DNA from: Theocolax elegans
Lineage: Eukaryota; Arthropoda; Insecta; Hymenoptera; Cerocephalidae
Direction of reading: 5' to 3'
Length of the DNA stretch: 64,000 nt
Assembly: GCA_026168455.1 (NCBI GenBank)
Contig: CM047431.1
Span: forward strand, 45,573,466 to 45,637,465
A program made the position numbers and the translations under genes. Each line of letters starts with the position of its first letter. Within the stretch, counting starts at the first letter, position 1. Under the pieces are notes generated by a model that had not been told where the DNA came from, ran no database searches, and was given only the letters and a program-made list of their open reading frames with translations. Positions 21,669 through 32,689 of this stretch are shown here, in pieces.

Positions 21669-21875
21669 ATGCCAAAGCATAAAAATACTTTCCAAGAGTA
21701 TTGCAGAAGCAAAAAATATGCTATTTTATCAACATTCTATGCTCGTAATGAAGAGGCTGACGATAGTTCACTGACGAGTTGCAGTGACTCGGAGAGTTCT
21801 TCAAATATTCATACTTCAGATACTGTAAGCGATGGCTCTCTGGACGATGACGAAAAAAGTAAAGATTTTATTTAG
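21669..21875 (+). CDS. Short acidic Ser-rich ORF, possible first exon
   Basis: ATG-started ORF of 68 codons. The N-terminus is basic (MPKHKNTFQEYCRSKKY), followed by an acidic Ser/Asp-rich region (SSLTSCSDSESSS, SDGSLDDDEKS). A donor-like GAAAAAA|GTAAAG near its end suggests it may be the first exon of a longer gene. The acidic Ser/Glu stretch is reminiscent of the N-terminus of the CACTA-like transposase at 42059, but there is no real alignment. No downstream exon was identified. Confidence 0.35.
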   Translation: MPKHKNTFQEYCRSKKYAILSTFYARNEEADDSSLTSCSDSESSSNIHTSDTVSDGSLDDDEKSKDFI

Positions 21876-23349
21876 TTTTTTAGAATTTGATATATATATA
21901 TATAAGTATATAATTATGATTTAATTAATCGAGTTTAATTAAAACTAGCAACAGATACCTCGCTCGCTAACGCTCACTCGGTTGTATTTTGATCGTGCTT
22001 ATTTTAGATGAGTATATGTAAAATAGTTACACAGCCTTTTTTCTTTAAAGTTAAATGTGACATTTTTATGTTCATTTTTTAAATGAAAAACCAAGTTTAT
22101 CAAGGCAGAAATTGCATTTTTATAGATACACCAAATTCGCTGTGTAAAGTTGAAGTTTATATGCATATAAATTTAAATTTTCTTGGATTAAAGCCCTTCG
22201 ACAACTTTTATCCTGCAAGGAGTTTTTTGTATTTGCACCTGTTTTAAGTCTATTTTTGATAATATTTTAATATTTTACTTAATGAATGTGTTAAAAATCA
22301 TCAAAAAAGAATATTTTTTATAATATATTTTATAAACATGACATTTCACATAATATTTTATAATAATTACAAAAATATTTTTATAACCGTACTCTACCCT
22401 TAACACCAACAATGATAATTTGCGCATTGCGAAGAGGATTATGGTATAATTAATGTGGTGACTGAGATGTCGTTTTTGTAAAAAAAAATTGAGAAATAAA
22501 CAAAATATGATAGTTAACTACCAAAGTTTTAAAATTAATCAAAATTTCTTTAAAATTACATGTAACTACTATTGTACAGACGATTGAAAAGAGTGTGAGA
22601 ACTCGATATATTTTGTGTCGACTTTCCAATATTTTGGTTTTTTAAAAGAGGTTATAGTTTAAAAAAAACATCAAAGACAGAACTGAAAATAAAGTTCAAC
22701 TGAAAACTTGATCATCTAATGACTATCAATTATTTCGTGACATTCAAAGAATCCGTCAAATGTCAATCATTCGTGAGATTTCGACTCCATTTTCATCATT
22801 ATTGCAGGGGTCCTTTATAGTATATGAGCGGGCAATCGTTTCAAAAAGGCATCTCGAATCTTGATCTCGCGTAGACGAGTTGAAAAGATGTGAGAACTCC
22901 ATATGTTTTGTGTCGACTTTCCAATGTTTTCGTTTTATTTGATAATTTTAAATAACTAATTATACATTATTGGATGAGAGTTAGGCTCTTGGATAGTGTA
23001 TTTGATGAAAACCTGATGTTGTTTCTGCAGACCAAGACATGTTGTACTGAAGTCATTTAGATTTTTCGTGTATAGTTGTAACACACGCTCCGTAAAATAT
23101 ATTTATGCTTCCAGCGTTAGCCAACATATGAATATTGTATTCGACTCTTACGGCGAGGATGTGCTGGTAAGGTATACATTTCAAGAATCATATATTTTTT
23201 CAATCCATGATCCATTTAATAGTAACATAATAAGGGCTCGCTGTAACAGTGTAAGTTAAGGAAAGAAAAGTATACTGTTAAATTTTGACGCTAATAATGA
23301 TAGAATTAAATACAGAAAGAAAATAAATATGACAAAGAGTAAAAAATAA

Positions 23350-23350
<1 letters not shown>
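21876..23350. other. AT-rich spacer with a dispersed direct repeat
   Basis: No gene is supported. It contains the direct repeat pair described at 22586-22930 and a short GC patch at 21960 (CTCGCTCGCTAACGCTCACT). The 63-codon ORF at 23068-23259 has no features favouring it. Confidence 0.45.
22586..22930. repeat. Direct repeat pair, about 55 bp each, 296 bp apart
   Basis: GAAAAGAGTGTGAGAACTCG...TTTTGTGTCGACTTTCCAAT at 22586 recurs with few changes at 22881 (GAAAAGATGTGAGAACTCC...TTTTGTGTCGACTTTCCAAT). Both are preceded by GACGA/ACGAGTT-like sequence and followed by a TTTGGTTTT or TTTCGTTTT run. This could be an internal tandem duplication of a non-autonomous element. Confidence 0.6.

Positions 23351-23389
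<39 letters not shown>
23351..23389. repeat. TA microsatellite
   Basis: Uninterrupted (TA)n of about 39 bases, close to short GTGTGTGCG runs at 23430-23445. Confidence 0.95.
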
Positions 23390-23390
<1 letters not shown>

Positions 23391-23947
23391 GTCTGTGTAA
23401 AAATAATCATTATAGGTTATTATAAAGAAGGTGTGTGTGCGTGTGTTCAGAAAGAAAGTGAAATATGTCCATATATTTAATATATTTAAAATGCACACAC
23501 ATAAAATAATTTCCATTTGGGGGGGTATCGTAATTTAAAATAAACTGATGTAATATAATGTGTTTACAGAATACATAAAATATAAGCATGTTATATACTC
23601 TCATAAATTATATTTTTCTTTAATGGCGGTGGTAACATTTTTTATAAAGTGGTATAAAATACTGTCGTTGTGTTATATATGGTTTTAATTTGTATGTGAA
23701 TGTAGTATTATTTCAAAGTGATGGTTTTTATAATGCATATTTAAAAATTTTGGTATTTAATAGAATCTGTATAGTAATTGTTATTATAAAATTGGGTGTT
23801 ATGAAAATCATTTTTTACGCACGTTGGGTGAGTGATTGTATCTAAATGGCGGCTCTGTCGAAATATTTTATACATGATATATGCAAATATAATTCTAATT
23901 GTAAAATTTTAACAAATTTAAGTTTTTAAATAATAATTTTAAATACC

Positions 23948-25452
23948 TGTTTATACGTTATTATAAGAATTAAACTTTCGGTCGTTGTATTTTGGGAAAC
24001 TCTGATTCTTTTTTGAAGTCTGTAAGTTTTGTCGAACGGCAGGTTATTATCAATTATTTGCATATTTATTTTAATGATTCAGTAGGTAGTACTATTTCAA
24101 TGGATTTTCGTATATTTCATTTTTTTATTTATTATAACTAATGTAAATGATGTGTCAATTTACAATATGATATGTTGCAGCCGATTTTCAATTGGTAATT
24201 TAATGATTTCAGCGCAAACAATTATTAATTATTTTGCATATTCCCTTTAATCATTCATAGTTGTAATATTTTAATGTTTTTTTTCATACTTCCATTTTAT
24301 TTATTTATAAATTTATATAAAATGTGTATAAATTTTCGTCTACACATTTACAATACTTTTTTAAACACTATATTGTTAGTGTAAATTTGATTTATTTTTT
24401 AATGTATCATTCATTTTGCTAAATTTTTTCAATTTTTTCTACATTAAGATTTGAAAGAGCTACGTATAATTGACCATGGCTAAAAATTGGAGATGGTAAA
24501 TAGATACCAACTTGTTTGTATGACTGTCCTTGTGATTTGTTAATAGTCATTGCAAAACCTAATCGAATGGGAAATTGTTTTCTGCGCATGTTGAATGGTA
24601 TATCTTCTTTAGATGGTGACAAAGTGATTCTTGGTATTAAAACTAATTTTCCAATTTTTTTTCCGCTTATAATTTCTGCTTTAATTAAATGTTTATACGT
24701 TATTATAAGAATTAAACTTTCGGTCGTTGTATTTTGGGAAACTCTGATTCTTTTTTGAAGTCTGTAAGTTTTGTCGAACGGCAGGCTATTATCAATTATT
24801 TTGCATATTTATTTTAATGATTCAGTAGTAGTAATATTTCAATGGATTTTTCTTATATTTCATTTTTTTATTTATTATAACTAATGTAATGATTTGTCAT
24901 TTACAATATGATATGTTGCAGCCGATTTTCAATTGTATTTTAATGATTTTCAGCGCAAACAATTATTAATTATTTTGCATATTCCCTTTAATCATTCAAT
25001 AGTTGTAATATTTTAATGTTTTTTTTCATACTTCCATTTTATTTATTTATAAAATTTATATAAAATGTGTATAAATTTTCGTCTACACATTTACAATACT
25101 TTTTTAAACACTATATTGTTAGTGTAAATTTTGATTTTATTTTTTAATGTATCATTTTCTATTTTTGCATTGTTTAACAGTAATATTTTTAAATTTTTTC
25201 TACTTTTAGCTCTTGAAAGAGCTACGTATAATTGACCATGGCTAAAAATTGGTGATGGTAAATAGATACCAACTTGTTTGTATGACTGTCCTTGTGATTT
25301 GTTAATAGTCATTGCAAAACCTAATCGAATGGGAAATTGTTTTCTGCGCATGTTGAATGGTGTATCTTCTTTAGATGGTGACAAAGTGATTCTTGGTATT
25401 AAAACTAATTTTCCAATTTTTTTTCCGCTTATAATTTCTGCTTTAATTAAAT
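23948..25452. repeat. 0.75-kb direct tandem duplication at the Helitron 3' end
   Basis: 23948-24689 and 24690-25452 are two consecutive copies. Both start TGTTTATACGTTATTATAAG-like and end TTAATTAAATG. They cover the C-terminal end of the helicase and its downstream flank. The left copy has small deletions inside the coding part. Parts outside the coding region differ mainly by one-base indels at homopolymers. Confidence 0.88.
24419..24622 (-). pseudogene. Duplicated helicase C-terminal fragment
   Basis: Repeats the last part of the helicase ([20 protein letters not shown], then GQLYVALS). After ALS it diverges because of small internal deletions relative to 25091-25924, and it stops early. 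It is the left copy of the 0.75-kb tandem duplication. Confidence 0.85.
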
Positions 25453-25924
25453 GTTTCATAAGTTTTATTACTAATAAATTACAAAGACCTTCATTCACAT
25501 TTAAATTTCTTAGAAGAATTACTATTGCACCTACTTTTAATTGTAATTTATGTAGAGGAAGTCCATTAGGTGTAAGGGAATTAAGAAATTCTGTAGGTAA
25601 CATGACATCTAAGTTTTCTCCATTATCATCTTCTGCTGTATCTACACTTAAGTATTCAATAATTTGCCCTTCCATTATAGCCAAAATTTTATTATTTATT
25701 TCAATTACGTCATTGTTGGTGAAGGCTAATATAACTTTATCATTTAAATCTTTATCATTTATTTTTATTTCGTTTCCAAAAATTTCTGCAATGATATCAT
25801 TTTCTTTTGTTATTAAATCAAGAGGGATTTCAAGCAGTTCATTTTCTTCTTCATACATATTTAAACGTTTACCTTCACCTACATTTAATAACCATTGTCT
25901 AAAATAATTGTCATTATCTGTCAC
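25091..25924 (-). CDS. Helitron Pif1-type helicase, C-terminal half
   Basis: 277 codons. It starts with the region after helicase motif III (DNDNYFRQWLLNVGEG) and continues through LPTEFLNSLTPNGLPLHKL...VGAIVILLRNLNVNEGLCN. It ends with the late helicase motifs [12 protein letters not shown] (motif V-like) and [10 protein letters not shown] (motif VI). It directly continues the ORF at 25934-26608; the two are separated by a frame break near 25925. In Helitrons this SF1B helicase is thought to unwind DNA during rolling-circle transposition. Confidence 0.92.
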   Translation of the reverse strand: MTDNDNYFRQWLLNVGEGKRLNMYEEENELLEIPLDLITKENDIIAEIFGNEIKINDKDLNDKVILAFTNNDVIEINNKILAIMEGQIIEYLSVDTAEDDNGENLDVMLPTEFLNSLTPNGLPLHKLQLKVGAIVILLRNLNVNEGLCNLLVIKLMKHLIKAEIISGKKIGKLVLIPRITLSPSKEDTPFNMRRKQFPIRLGFAMTINKSQGQSYKQVGIYLPSPIFSHGQLYVALSRAKSRKNLKILLLNNAKIENDTLKNKIKIYTNNIVFKKVL

Positions 25925-25933
25925 TCGAAGATT

Positions 25934-26608
25934 TTATTTAGTGTCATACGTATAACATTCGGCCATAAGTAACATGTTTTTAACTGAATTTTCAATAACT
26001 TTAGTACGACTACTATGTCGTATAACTGGTAATGTTTGCCTAAAATCGCCTGAAACAACCAACATTTTACCACCAAATATTTTTTTATTATTACATATAT
26101 CTTGAAATAGGCGATTGACTGCTTCAAAAGCATATTTCGATGTCATAGATATTTCATCCCATATTATAAGTTGAACTTCTTTTAAACTTTTACCATCTAT
26201 TGAATTAGATTTAATATTACATATAGTACATTCTGTGATATTAAGTGGTAGTTTAAATGTTGTGTGTACTGTTTTCCCGTTATGTAATAAATTTGCTGCA
26301 ATCCCTGTCCAAGCAACACATAAAAATGAAATGTTTGAGAATTTAAGATAGTCTATTAGAACATTAAGTAAACAGCTTTTCCCACTTCCTCCTGGTCCAT
26401 CAATAAAAAAGCTTTTTTTGTCTTCAATTTTTAAATGTTGCACGATAGTATCAAAAATGTCTTTGTTATGATTTTTTAAAGAATTTACTTTGACGTTTAT
26501 TTCAGTAAATGTGCAACTTTTGTTATGTGTTGTTGATTTATCAGCATAATCTTCTATAAATGTAGATATAACGGGTAAATTAAAATTATTTAAAGAATAT
26601 CCATTCAA
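25934..26608 (-). CDS. Helitron Pif1-type helicase, N-terminal half
   Basis: 224 codons. Walker A is GPGGSGKSCLL, Walker B is LIIWDEISM, and motif III is VSGDFRQTLPVI. ATP-dependent 5'-3' DNA helicase domain of a Helitron. The upstream frame is broken from the Rep-helicase linker at 26868 and the downstream half is in another frame, so the protein is not intact. The part 26114 to 26608 is repeated at 29464 onward, where the copy ends at the duplication junction. Confidence 0.93.
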   Translation of the reverse strand: MNGYSLNNFNLPVISTFIEDYADKSTTHNKSCTFTEINVKVNSLKNHNKDIFDTIVQHLKIEDKKSFFIDGPGGSGKSCLLNVLIDYLKFSNISFLCVAWTGIAANLLHNGKTVHTTFKLPLNITECTICNIKSNSIDGKSLKEVQLIIWDEISMTSKYAFEAVNRLFQDICNNKKIFGGKMLVVSGDFRQTLPVIRHSSRTKVIENSVKNMLLMAECYTYDTK

Positions 26609-26699
26609 TTGTAGGTTCTTATCAATAATGTTTAATGCTAGGTTTTCATCAGCATTTTGTTCATATTTTGGGTGGTAAAATAGTGTTTCTATTTTTCGT

Positions 26700-29042
26700 A
26701 TAAATCTCTTGCATTAATAGGATTGTGAAAAATACAAATATATGCAAATAATTCACAAAGAGCAGTAGGAAAGTGTAATTGTGTTGCTTCTTCCAAACAT
26801 CTGTCCCATTCTTTATCTTCATTAACCAAATGTCTAGCTATAGAAGCTTCATAAAATGTAGAATAAATTATATCATCAACAGTACGTAAATCCTGAAATG
26901 ATGATACTCCTTTGACATGTAAAGTAATAATCTTATAAAATATCGTTTTCGATCCTTTGGATTCACTAAATACATTCTGCTTAATACAGGTTTTTTTGTT
27001 TTTTTTCTTTTATTCCATGTTTTTGAATTATTATCAAATACATAATTTAATGGTATTTCGGAATATAAATAATTTCGTGCATCAAAATCGATTTGATTTA
27101 ATTTTAAGTATGCTGTTAATGTCGTTTCTACATTTTTTTTAAATTTCTGTTTCTTTTCCTTCTTTAAAATACACTTCTTGTTCATCTTCATTGTGAATAG
27201 CTAATCTTATGGTATGTGAAAGTTCGTGTAGAGGGTATTCTAATATTATATTCATTGCTTTCAATATCTTCATCATGAGTTAAATTAGAACTGTCTTTTG
27301 ATCTGATACCTGTGTCACGTATTTTTATGTTCGCACAGTCATGTCCTTTATAACACTATTTAAATAAGTATTTTATATATTGGACTGTTGAGCATACTTC
27401 GACATTAATGTGACAATTAAATTTTAACAATAAATAAGGATTATACGAAACAACAAACCGATTATCAGCTATTCTATTGTGGTATTTACCTTTATAATTG
27501 ATTTTTTTATATCATTTCTTCTTATATATAATGGATATCCTGATGAATTAAAAGTTGTTTTGTTATTAAATTTTTTGGAAAATTTTTCGTACATTTTTTT
27601 GTGTCTTTACTCATGCAAGGTGAACTCATGTTTTGCTCTCCACAGGGTCCATGAATCATAAACTGTTTTACAATATTATACAACCGTGGATAGATATCTT
27701 CGTTTGGAATTTCTGCGTTTATGAGTTCATCTACTTTTTCGGGAGTATTAATTTTATAATTTTTATCTAAAAATTATAGCATATGCATGTGAGGAGTCCA
27801 CGTTTTTGAAATTCGATAACATAAGTGTAGGCGATACAATTTCCTAAAACACCTTGCTTAATTACCAATTCTCTAAATTCTTTTATTTTTTGATGAAATA
27901 CCTTAAATACTAAATCTGGTCTATCAATTACAGTTTCATATTTTTTTAAATGTTCAGTTATTTCTTTTCAGTTTGGATTACATGTCATTGTTATAAATAA
28001 GTCAGGTTTTCCGTAACGATTTACTATACTCATTGAGTCAATGTAATTTTGTTTTAGGAATCTTGAACTTCCAACAAAATTTGATGGCAAAATAAACATT
28101 TTTCCAATTTTTATATTTTCAGATTCTTTTTCTTGTGTAAATAATCCATTACGCCTTTATAATAATCGCTTCTTAAAATATCTTGGTTTTTCTTTACAAA
28201 ATATAATCTTGATTGTTCAACTTTTACAAATGCATCAATTGTAAACTGTTGAGAAACTTTTCCCATATTAAGGTATGGATTAAATCCATTTCTCATAGAA
28301 AGTCTGTAATTATAAAATTGCAAACATGAAATATTGTTTTTCTTATATTTGCATTTCATATTAGGCATCCATCCATATCCTCCATTTGGATAAATAAGTG
28401 GGTATGTCATTGGATCAGTGTGTTTACTTATTAAAGGAATACTAATTGGATTGTCATATTTTGAATATATAACTATATCCCTAGTAGAAGTAGCTTCATT
28501 ATAATATATTTTTATCTAATTTTTCTTCTAATATTCTAATTTTTCTTTTTCTACCTCATACATCATTTTATAAGCTTTAGCATAAGGATTAACATTTCTA
28601 ATTAAGCTATCTAATTTACTTGACAATTCTAATTTTGTATCTAAATATTTTTAAAACTTTTTCTTTCAGCTGCAGCTAATTCATTATCTAGAACATACAA
28701 TTGCCCATATTTTCGAGCTTCATTTTCATTTGGATGTAAAGCAAAAACATTGTGATATATTTGACCACATATTCTAAGAATTTGTGGTCCACTACCAGAT
28801 AACTTATCAAAATTAGCTCCAAAGCTTGCAAAAGCTAACGCATTATTATATAGCCGAATATTTTTGCGAAAATTAATACTATCTTCCGATATTCCTGTAG
28901 CTAATTGCTTTAATTCTTCCGGATAGGGAGGCATTTTCGGTAAGTCTACGTTTCCTTTGTGACAACAATTAGAAAATTCTTTACCTAGTGTATATTCAAA
29001 AACAAAATGTTTAGTATTACAATGTTTACAAGTTTCAGACAT
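26700..29042 (-). pseudogene. Helitron Rep region, left duplicate
   Basis: Degenerate copy of the Rep part. It includes ORF 29042-28641 (CKHCNTKHF zinc-finger-like motif, then ISEDSINFRKNIRLYNNALAFAS), ORF 28410-28111 (YPLIYPNGGYGWMPN; LQFYNYRLSMR; Helitron_like_N) and the linker ORF 27191-26868. Between them the HUH and Tyr segments are present but frameshifted: one G is lost near 27790 in the codons just before the HxH motif. Compared with the right duplicate it has additional one-base indels. Confidence 0.85.
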
Positions 29043-29463
29043 ATAACCTAAATTGTTTTCAATAATTATTTTTTCATCAAAATCTACATTTGGCTATTCG
29101 ACCTATTATTTGGATTTACTTACTAATTTTACATTTTGTTCATTTTAATTAAAATACGTTTATTTAATTCTTTATAATTTATACCTTTTTTAGTATTAAT
29201 TGGTTTATCATATACGTTAAAAAATTTTCCTTCATGAATTTTTAATTTTTAAGCAATATGATTGGTATTTCCATGTCTTTGTCATTTTTCATACATATGC
29301 GTCTTTTAAATTTTTTGTAAATGGTTTTATACTCAATTGACTTGATACGCATTTTTACTACTTTCGTTTAATATTTTTCCATTTAATTTTTCTTTTCAGT
29401 TGTTTTTTACAGTGGGATTCAGTATTTTCATTATAATAAATTGTTGTTTTTGTAATGCTTGCT

Positions 29464-29793
29464 ATTGACTGCTTCAAAAGCATATTTCGATGTCATAGAT
29501 ATTTCATCCCATATTATAAGTTGAACTTCTTTTAAACTTTTACCATCTATTGAATTAGATTTAATATTACATATAGTACATTCTGTGATATTAAGTGGTA
29601 GTTTAAATGTTGTGTGTACTGTTTTCCCGTTATGTAATAAATTTGCTGCAATCCCTGTCCAAGCAACACATAAAAATGAAATGTTTGAGAATTTAAGATA
29701 GTCTATTAGAACATTAAGTAAACAGCTTTTCCCACTTCCTCCTGGTCCATCAATAAAAAAGCTTTTTTTGTCTTCAATTTTTAAATGTTGCAC
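29464..29793 (-). pseudogene. Truncated helicase N-terminal piece at the duplication junction
   Basis: Same sequence as the helicase segment ending at about 26114. It contains Walker A GPGGSGKS and Walker B WDEISM, then runs into unrelated sequence after SKYAFEAVNS, where the tandem duplication joins the zinc-finger side of the left copy. It can encode no complete helicase. Confidence 0.9.
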
Positions 29794-30039
29794 GATAGTA
29801 TCAAAAATGTCTTTGTTATGATTTTTTTAAAGAATTTACTTTGACGTTTATTTCAGTAAATGTGCAACTTTTGTTATGTGTTGTTGATTTATCAGCATAA
29901 TCTTCTATAAATGTAGATATAACGGGTAAATTAAAATTATTTAAAGAATATCCATTCAATTGTAGGTTCTTATCAATAATGTTTAATGCTAGGTTTTCAT
30001 CAGCATTTTGTTCATATTTTGGGTGGTAAAATAGTGTTT

Positions 30040-30543
30040 CTATTTTTCGTATAAATCTCTTGCATTAATAGGATTGTGAAAAATACAAATATATGCAAAT
30101 AATTCACAAAGAGCAGTAGGAAAGTGTAATTGTGTTGCTTCTTCCAAACATCTGTCCCATTCTTTATCTTCATTAACCAAATGTCTAGCTATAGAAGCTT
30201 CATAAAATGTAGAATAAATTATATCATCAACAGTACGTAAATCCTGAAATGATGATACTCCTTTGACATGTAAAAGTAATAATCTTATAAAATATCGTTT
30301 TCGATCCTTTGGATTCACTAAATACATTCTGCTTAATACAGGTTTTTTTGTTTTTTTTCTTTTATTCCATGTTTTTGAATTATTATCAAATACATAATTT
30401 AATGGTATTTCGGAATATAAATAATTTCGTGCATCAAAATCGATTTGATTTAATTTTAAGTATGCTGTTAATGTCGTTTCTACATTTTTTTTAAATTTCT
30501 GTTTCTTTTCCTTCTTTAAAATACACTTCTTGTTCATCTTCAT
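30040..30543 (-). CDS. Helitron Rep-helicase linker segment
   Basis: 167 codons, Lys-rich at the start, then LTAYLKLNQIDFDARNYLYSE, FDNNSKTWNKRK, VNPKDRKRYFIRLLLLHVKG, DIIYSTFYEASIARHL and LCELFAYICIFHNPINARDL. This is the conserved region between the Rep core and helicase in Helitron proteins (compare the family motif RYYLRLLL..V.G..SF..LR). It is more complete than its left duplicate because the run of Leu codons is intact here. Confidence 0.88.
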   Translation of the reverse strand: MKMNKKCILKKEKKQKFKKNVETTLTAYLKLNQIDFDARNYLYSEIPLNYVFDNNSKTWNKRKKTKKPVLSRMYLVNPKDRKRYFIRLLLLHVKGVSSFQDLRTVDDIIYSTFYEASIARHLVNEDKEWDRCLEEATQLHFPTALCELFAYICIFHNPINARDLYEK

Positions 30544-30559
30544 TGTGAATAGCTAATCT

Positions 30560-31764
30560 TATGGTATGTGAAAGTTCGTGTAGAGGGTATTCTAATATTA
30601 TATTCATTGCTTTCAATATCTTCATCATGAGTTAAATTAGAACTGTCTTTTGATCTGATACCTGTGTCACGTATTTTTATGTTCGCACAGTCATGTCCTT
30701 TATAACACTATTTAAATAAGTATTTTATATATTGGACTGTTGAGCATACTTCGACATTAATGTGACAATTAAATTTTAACAATAAATAAGGATTATACGA
30801 AACAACAAACCGATTATCAGCTATTCTATTGTGGTATTTACCTTTATAATTGATTTTTTTATATCATTTCTTCTTATATATAATGGATATCCTGATGAAT
30901 TAAAAGTTGTTTTGTTATTAAATTTTTTTGGAAAATTTTTCGTACATTTTTTTGTGTCTTTACTCATGCAAGGTGAACTCATGTTTTGCTCTCCACAGGG
31001 TCCATGAATCATAAACTGTTTTACAATATTATACAACCGTGGATAGATATCTTCGTTTGGAATTTCTGCGTTTATGAGTTCATCTACTTTTTCGGGAGTA
31101 TTAATTTTATAATTTTTATCTAAAAATTATAGCATATGCATGTGAGGAGGTCCACGTTTTTGAAATTCGATAACATAAGTGTAGGCGATACAATTTCCTA
31201 AAACACCTTGCTTAATTACCAATTCTCTAAATTCTTTTATTTTTTGATGAAATACCTTAAATACTAAATCTGGTCTATCAATTACAGTTTCATATTTTTT
31301 TAAATGTTCAGTTATTTCTTTTCAGTTTGGATTACATGTCATTGTTATAAATAAGTCAGGTTTTCCGTAACGATTTACTATACTCATTGAGTCAATGTAA
31401 TTTTGTTTTAGGAATCTTGAACTTCCAACAAATTTGATGGCAAAATAAACATTTTTCCAATTTTTATATTTTCAGATTCTTTTTTCTTGTGTAAATAATC
31501 CATTACGCCTTTATAATAATCGCTTCTTAAAATATCTTGGTTTTTCTTTACAAAATATAATCTTGATTGTTCAACTTTTACAAATGCATCAATTGTAAAC
31601 TGTTGAGAAACTTTTCCCATATTAAGGTATGGATTAAATCCATTTCTCATAGAAAGTCTGTAATTATAAAATTGCAAACATGAAATATTGTTTTTCTTAT
31701 ATTTGCATTTCATATTAGGCATCCATCCATATCCTCCATTTGGATAAATAAGTGGGTATGTCAT
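30560..31764 (-). pseudogene. Helitron_like_N and HUH/Tyr Rep core, right duplicate
   Basis: ORF 31764-31408 is the Helitron_like_N domain (YPLIYPNGGYGW, FYNYRLSMRNGF, FTIDAFVKVEQSRL). The HUH motif follows near 31150 (FQKRGPPHMHML), then an in-frame TAA. The next ORF (31036-30821) has CGEQNMSSPCM and CTKNFPKKF. Near 30720 the catalytic tyrosine motif reads YIKYLFK, then a TAG stop, then CYKGHD; the stop is at the place where the family normally has a Tyr. Rep would nick and join DNA at the Helitron ends. It is inactive because of these stops. Confidence 0.9.
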
Positions 31765-31881
31765 TGGATCAGTGTGTTTACTTATTAAAGGAATACTAAT
31801 TGGATTGTCATATTTTGAATATATAACTATATCCCTAGTAGAAGTAGCTTCATTATAATATATTTTTATCTAATTTTTCTT

Positions 31882-32649
31882 CTAATATTCTAATTTTTCT
31901 TTTTCTACCTCATACATCATTTTATAAGCTTTAGCATAAGGATTAACATTTCTAATTAAGCTATCTAATTTACTTGACAATTCTAATTTTGTATCTAAAT
32001 TATTTTTAAAACTTTTTCTTTCAGCTGCAGCTAATTCATTATCTAGAACATACAATTGCCCATATTTTCGAGCTTCATTTTCATTTGGATGTAAAGCAAA
32101 AACATTGTGATATATTTGACCACATATTCTAAGAATTTGTGGTCCACTACCAGATAACTTATCAAAATTAGCTCCAAAGCTTGCAAAAGCTAACGCATTA
32201 TTATATAGCCGAATATTTTTGCGAAAATTAATACTATCTTCCGATATTCCTGTAGCTAATTGCTTTAATTCTTCCGGATAGGGAGGCATTTTCGGTAAGT
32301 CTACGTTTCCTTTGTGACAACAATTAGAAAATTCTTTACCTAGTGTATATTCAAAAACAAAATGTTTAGTATTACAATGTTTACAAGTTTCAGACATATA
32401 ACCTAAATTGTTTTCAATAATTATTTTTTCATCAAAATCTACATTTGCTATTCGACCTATTATTTTGGATTTACTTACTAATTTTACATTTTGTTCATTT
32501 TTAATTAAAATACGTTTATTTAATTCTTTATAATTTATACCTTTTTTAGTATTAATTGGTTTATCATATACGTTAAAAAATTTTCCTTCATGAATTTTTA
32601 ATTTTTTAAGCAATATGATTGGTATTTCCATGTCTTTGTCATTTTTCAT
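31882..32649 (-). CDS. Helitron N-terminal zinc-finger region
   Basis: 255 codons. Features are NEQNVKLVSKSKIIGRI, then a putative zinc-binding motif (SETCKHCNTKHFVFEYTLGK...CCHKG), then LPPYPEEL-type sequence (PKMPPYPEEL) and LRICGQIYHNVFALHPNE, followed by RKYGQLYVLD. These are characteristic of the segment that precedes Helitron_like_N. It likely continues from the Lys-rich repeat region and the Ulp1-like protease upstream. Confidence 0.88.
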   Translation of the reverse strand: MKNDKDMEIPIILLKKLKIHEGKFFNVYDKPINTKKGINYKELNKRILIKNEQNVKLVSKSKIIGRIANVDFDEKIIIENNLGYMSETCKHCNTKHFVFEYTLGKEFSNCCHKGNVDLPKMPPYPEELKQLATGISEDSINFRKNIRLYNNALAFASFGANFDKLSGSGPQILRICGQIYHNVFALHPNENEARKYGQLYVLDNELAAAERKSFKNNLDTKLELSSKLDSLIRNVNPYAKAYKMMYEVEKEKLEY

Positions 32650-32689
32650 ACATATGCGTCTTTTTAAATTTTTTTGTAAATGGTTTTAT

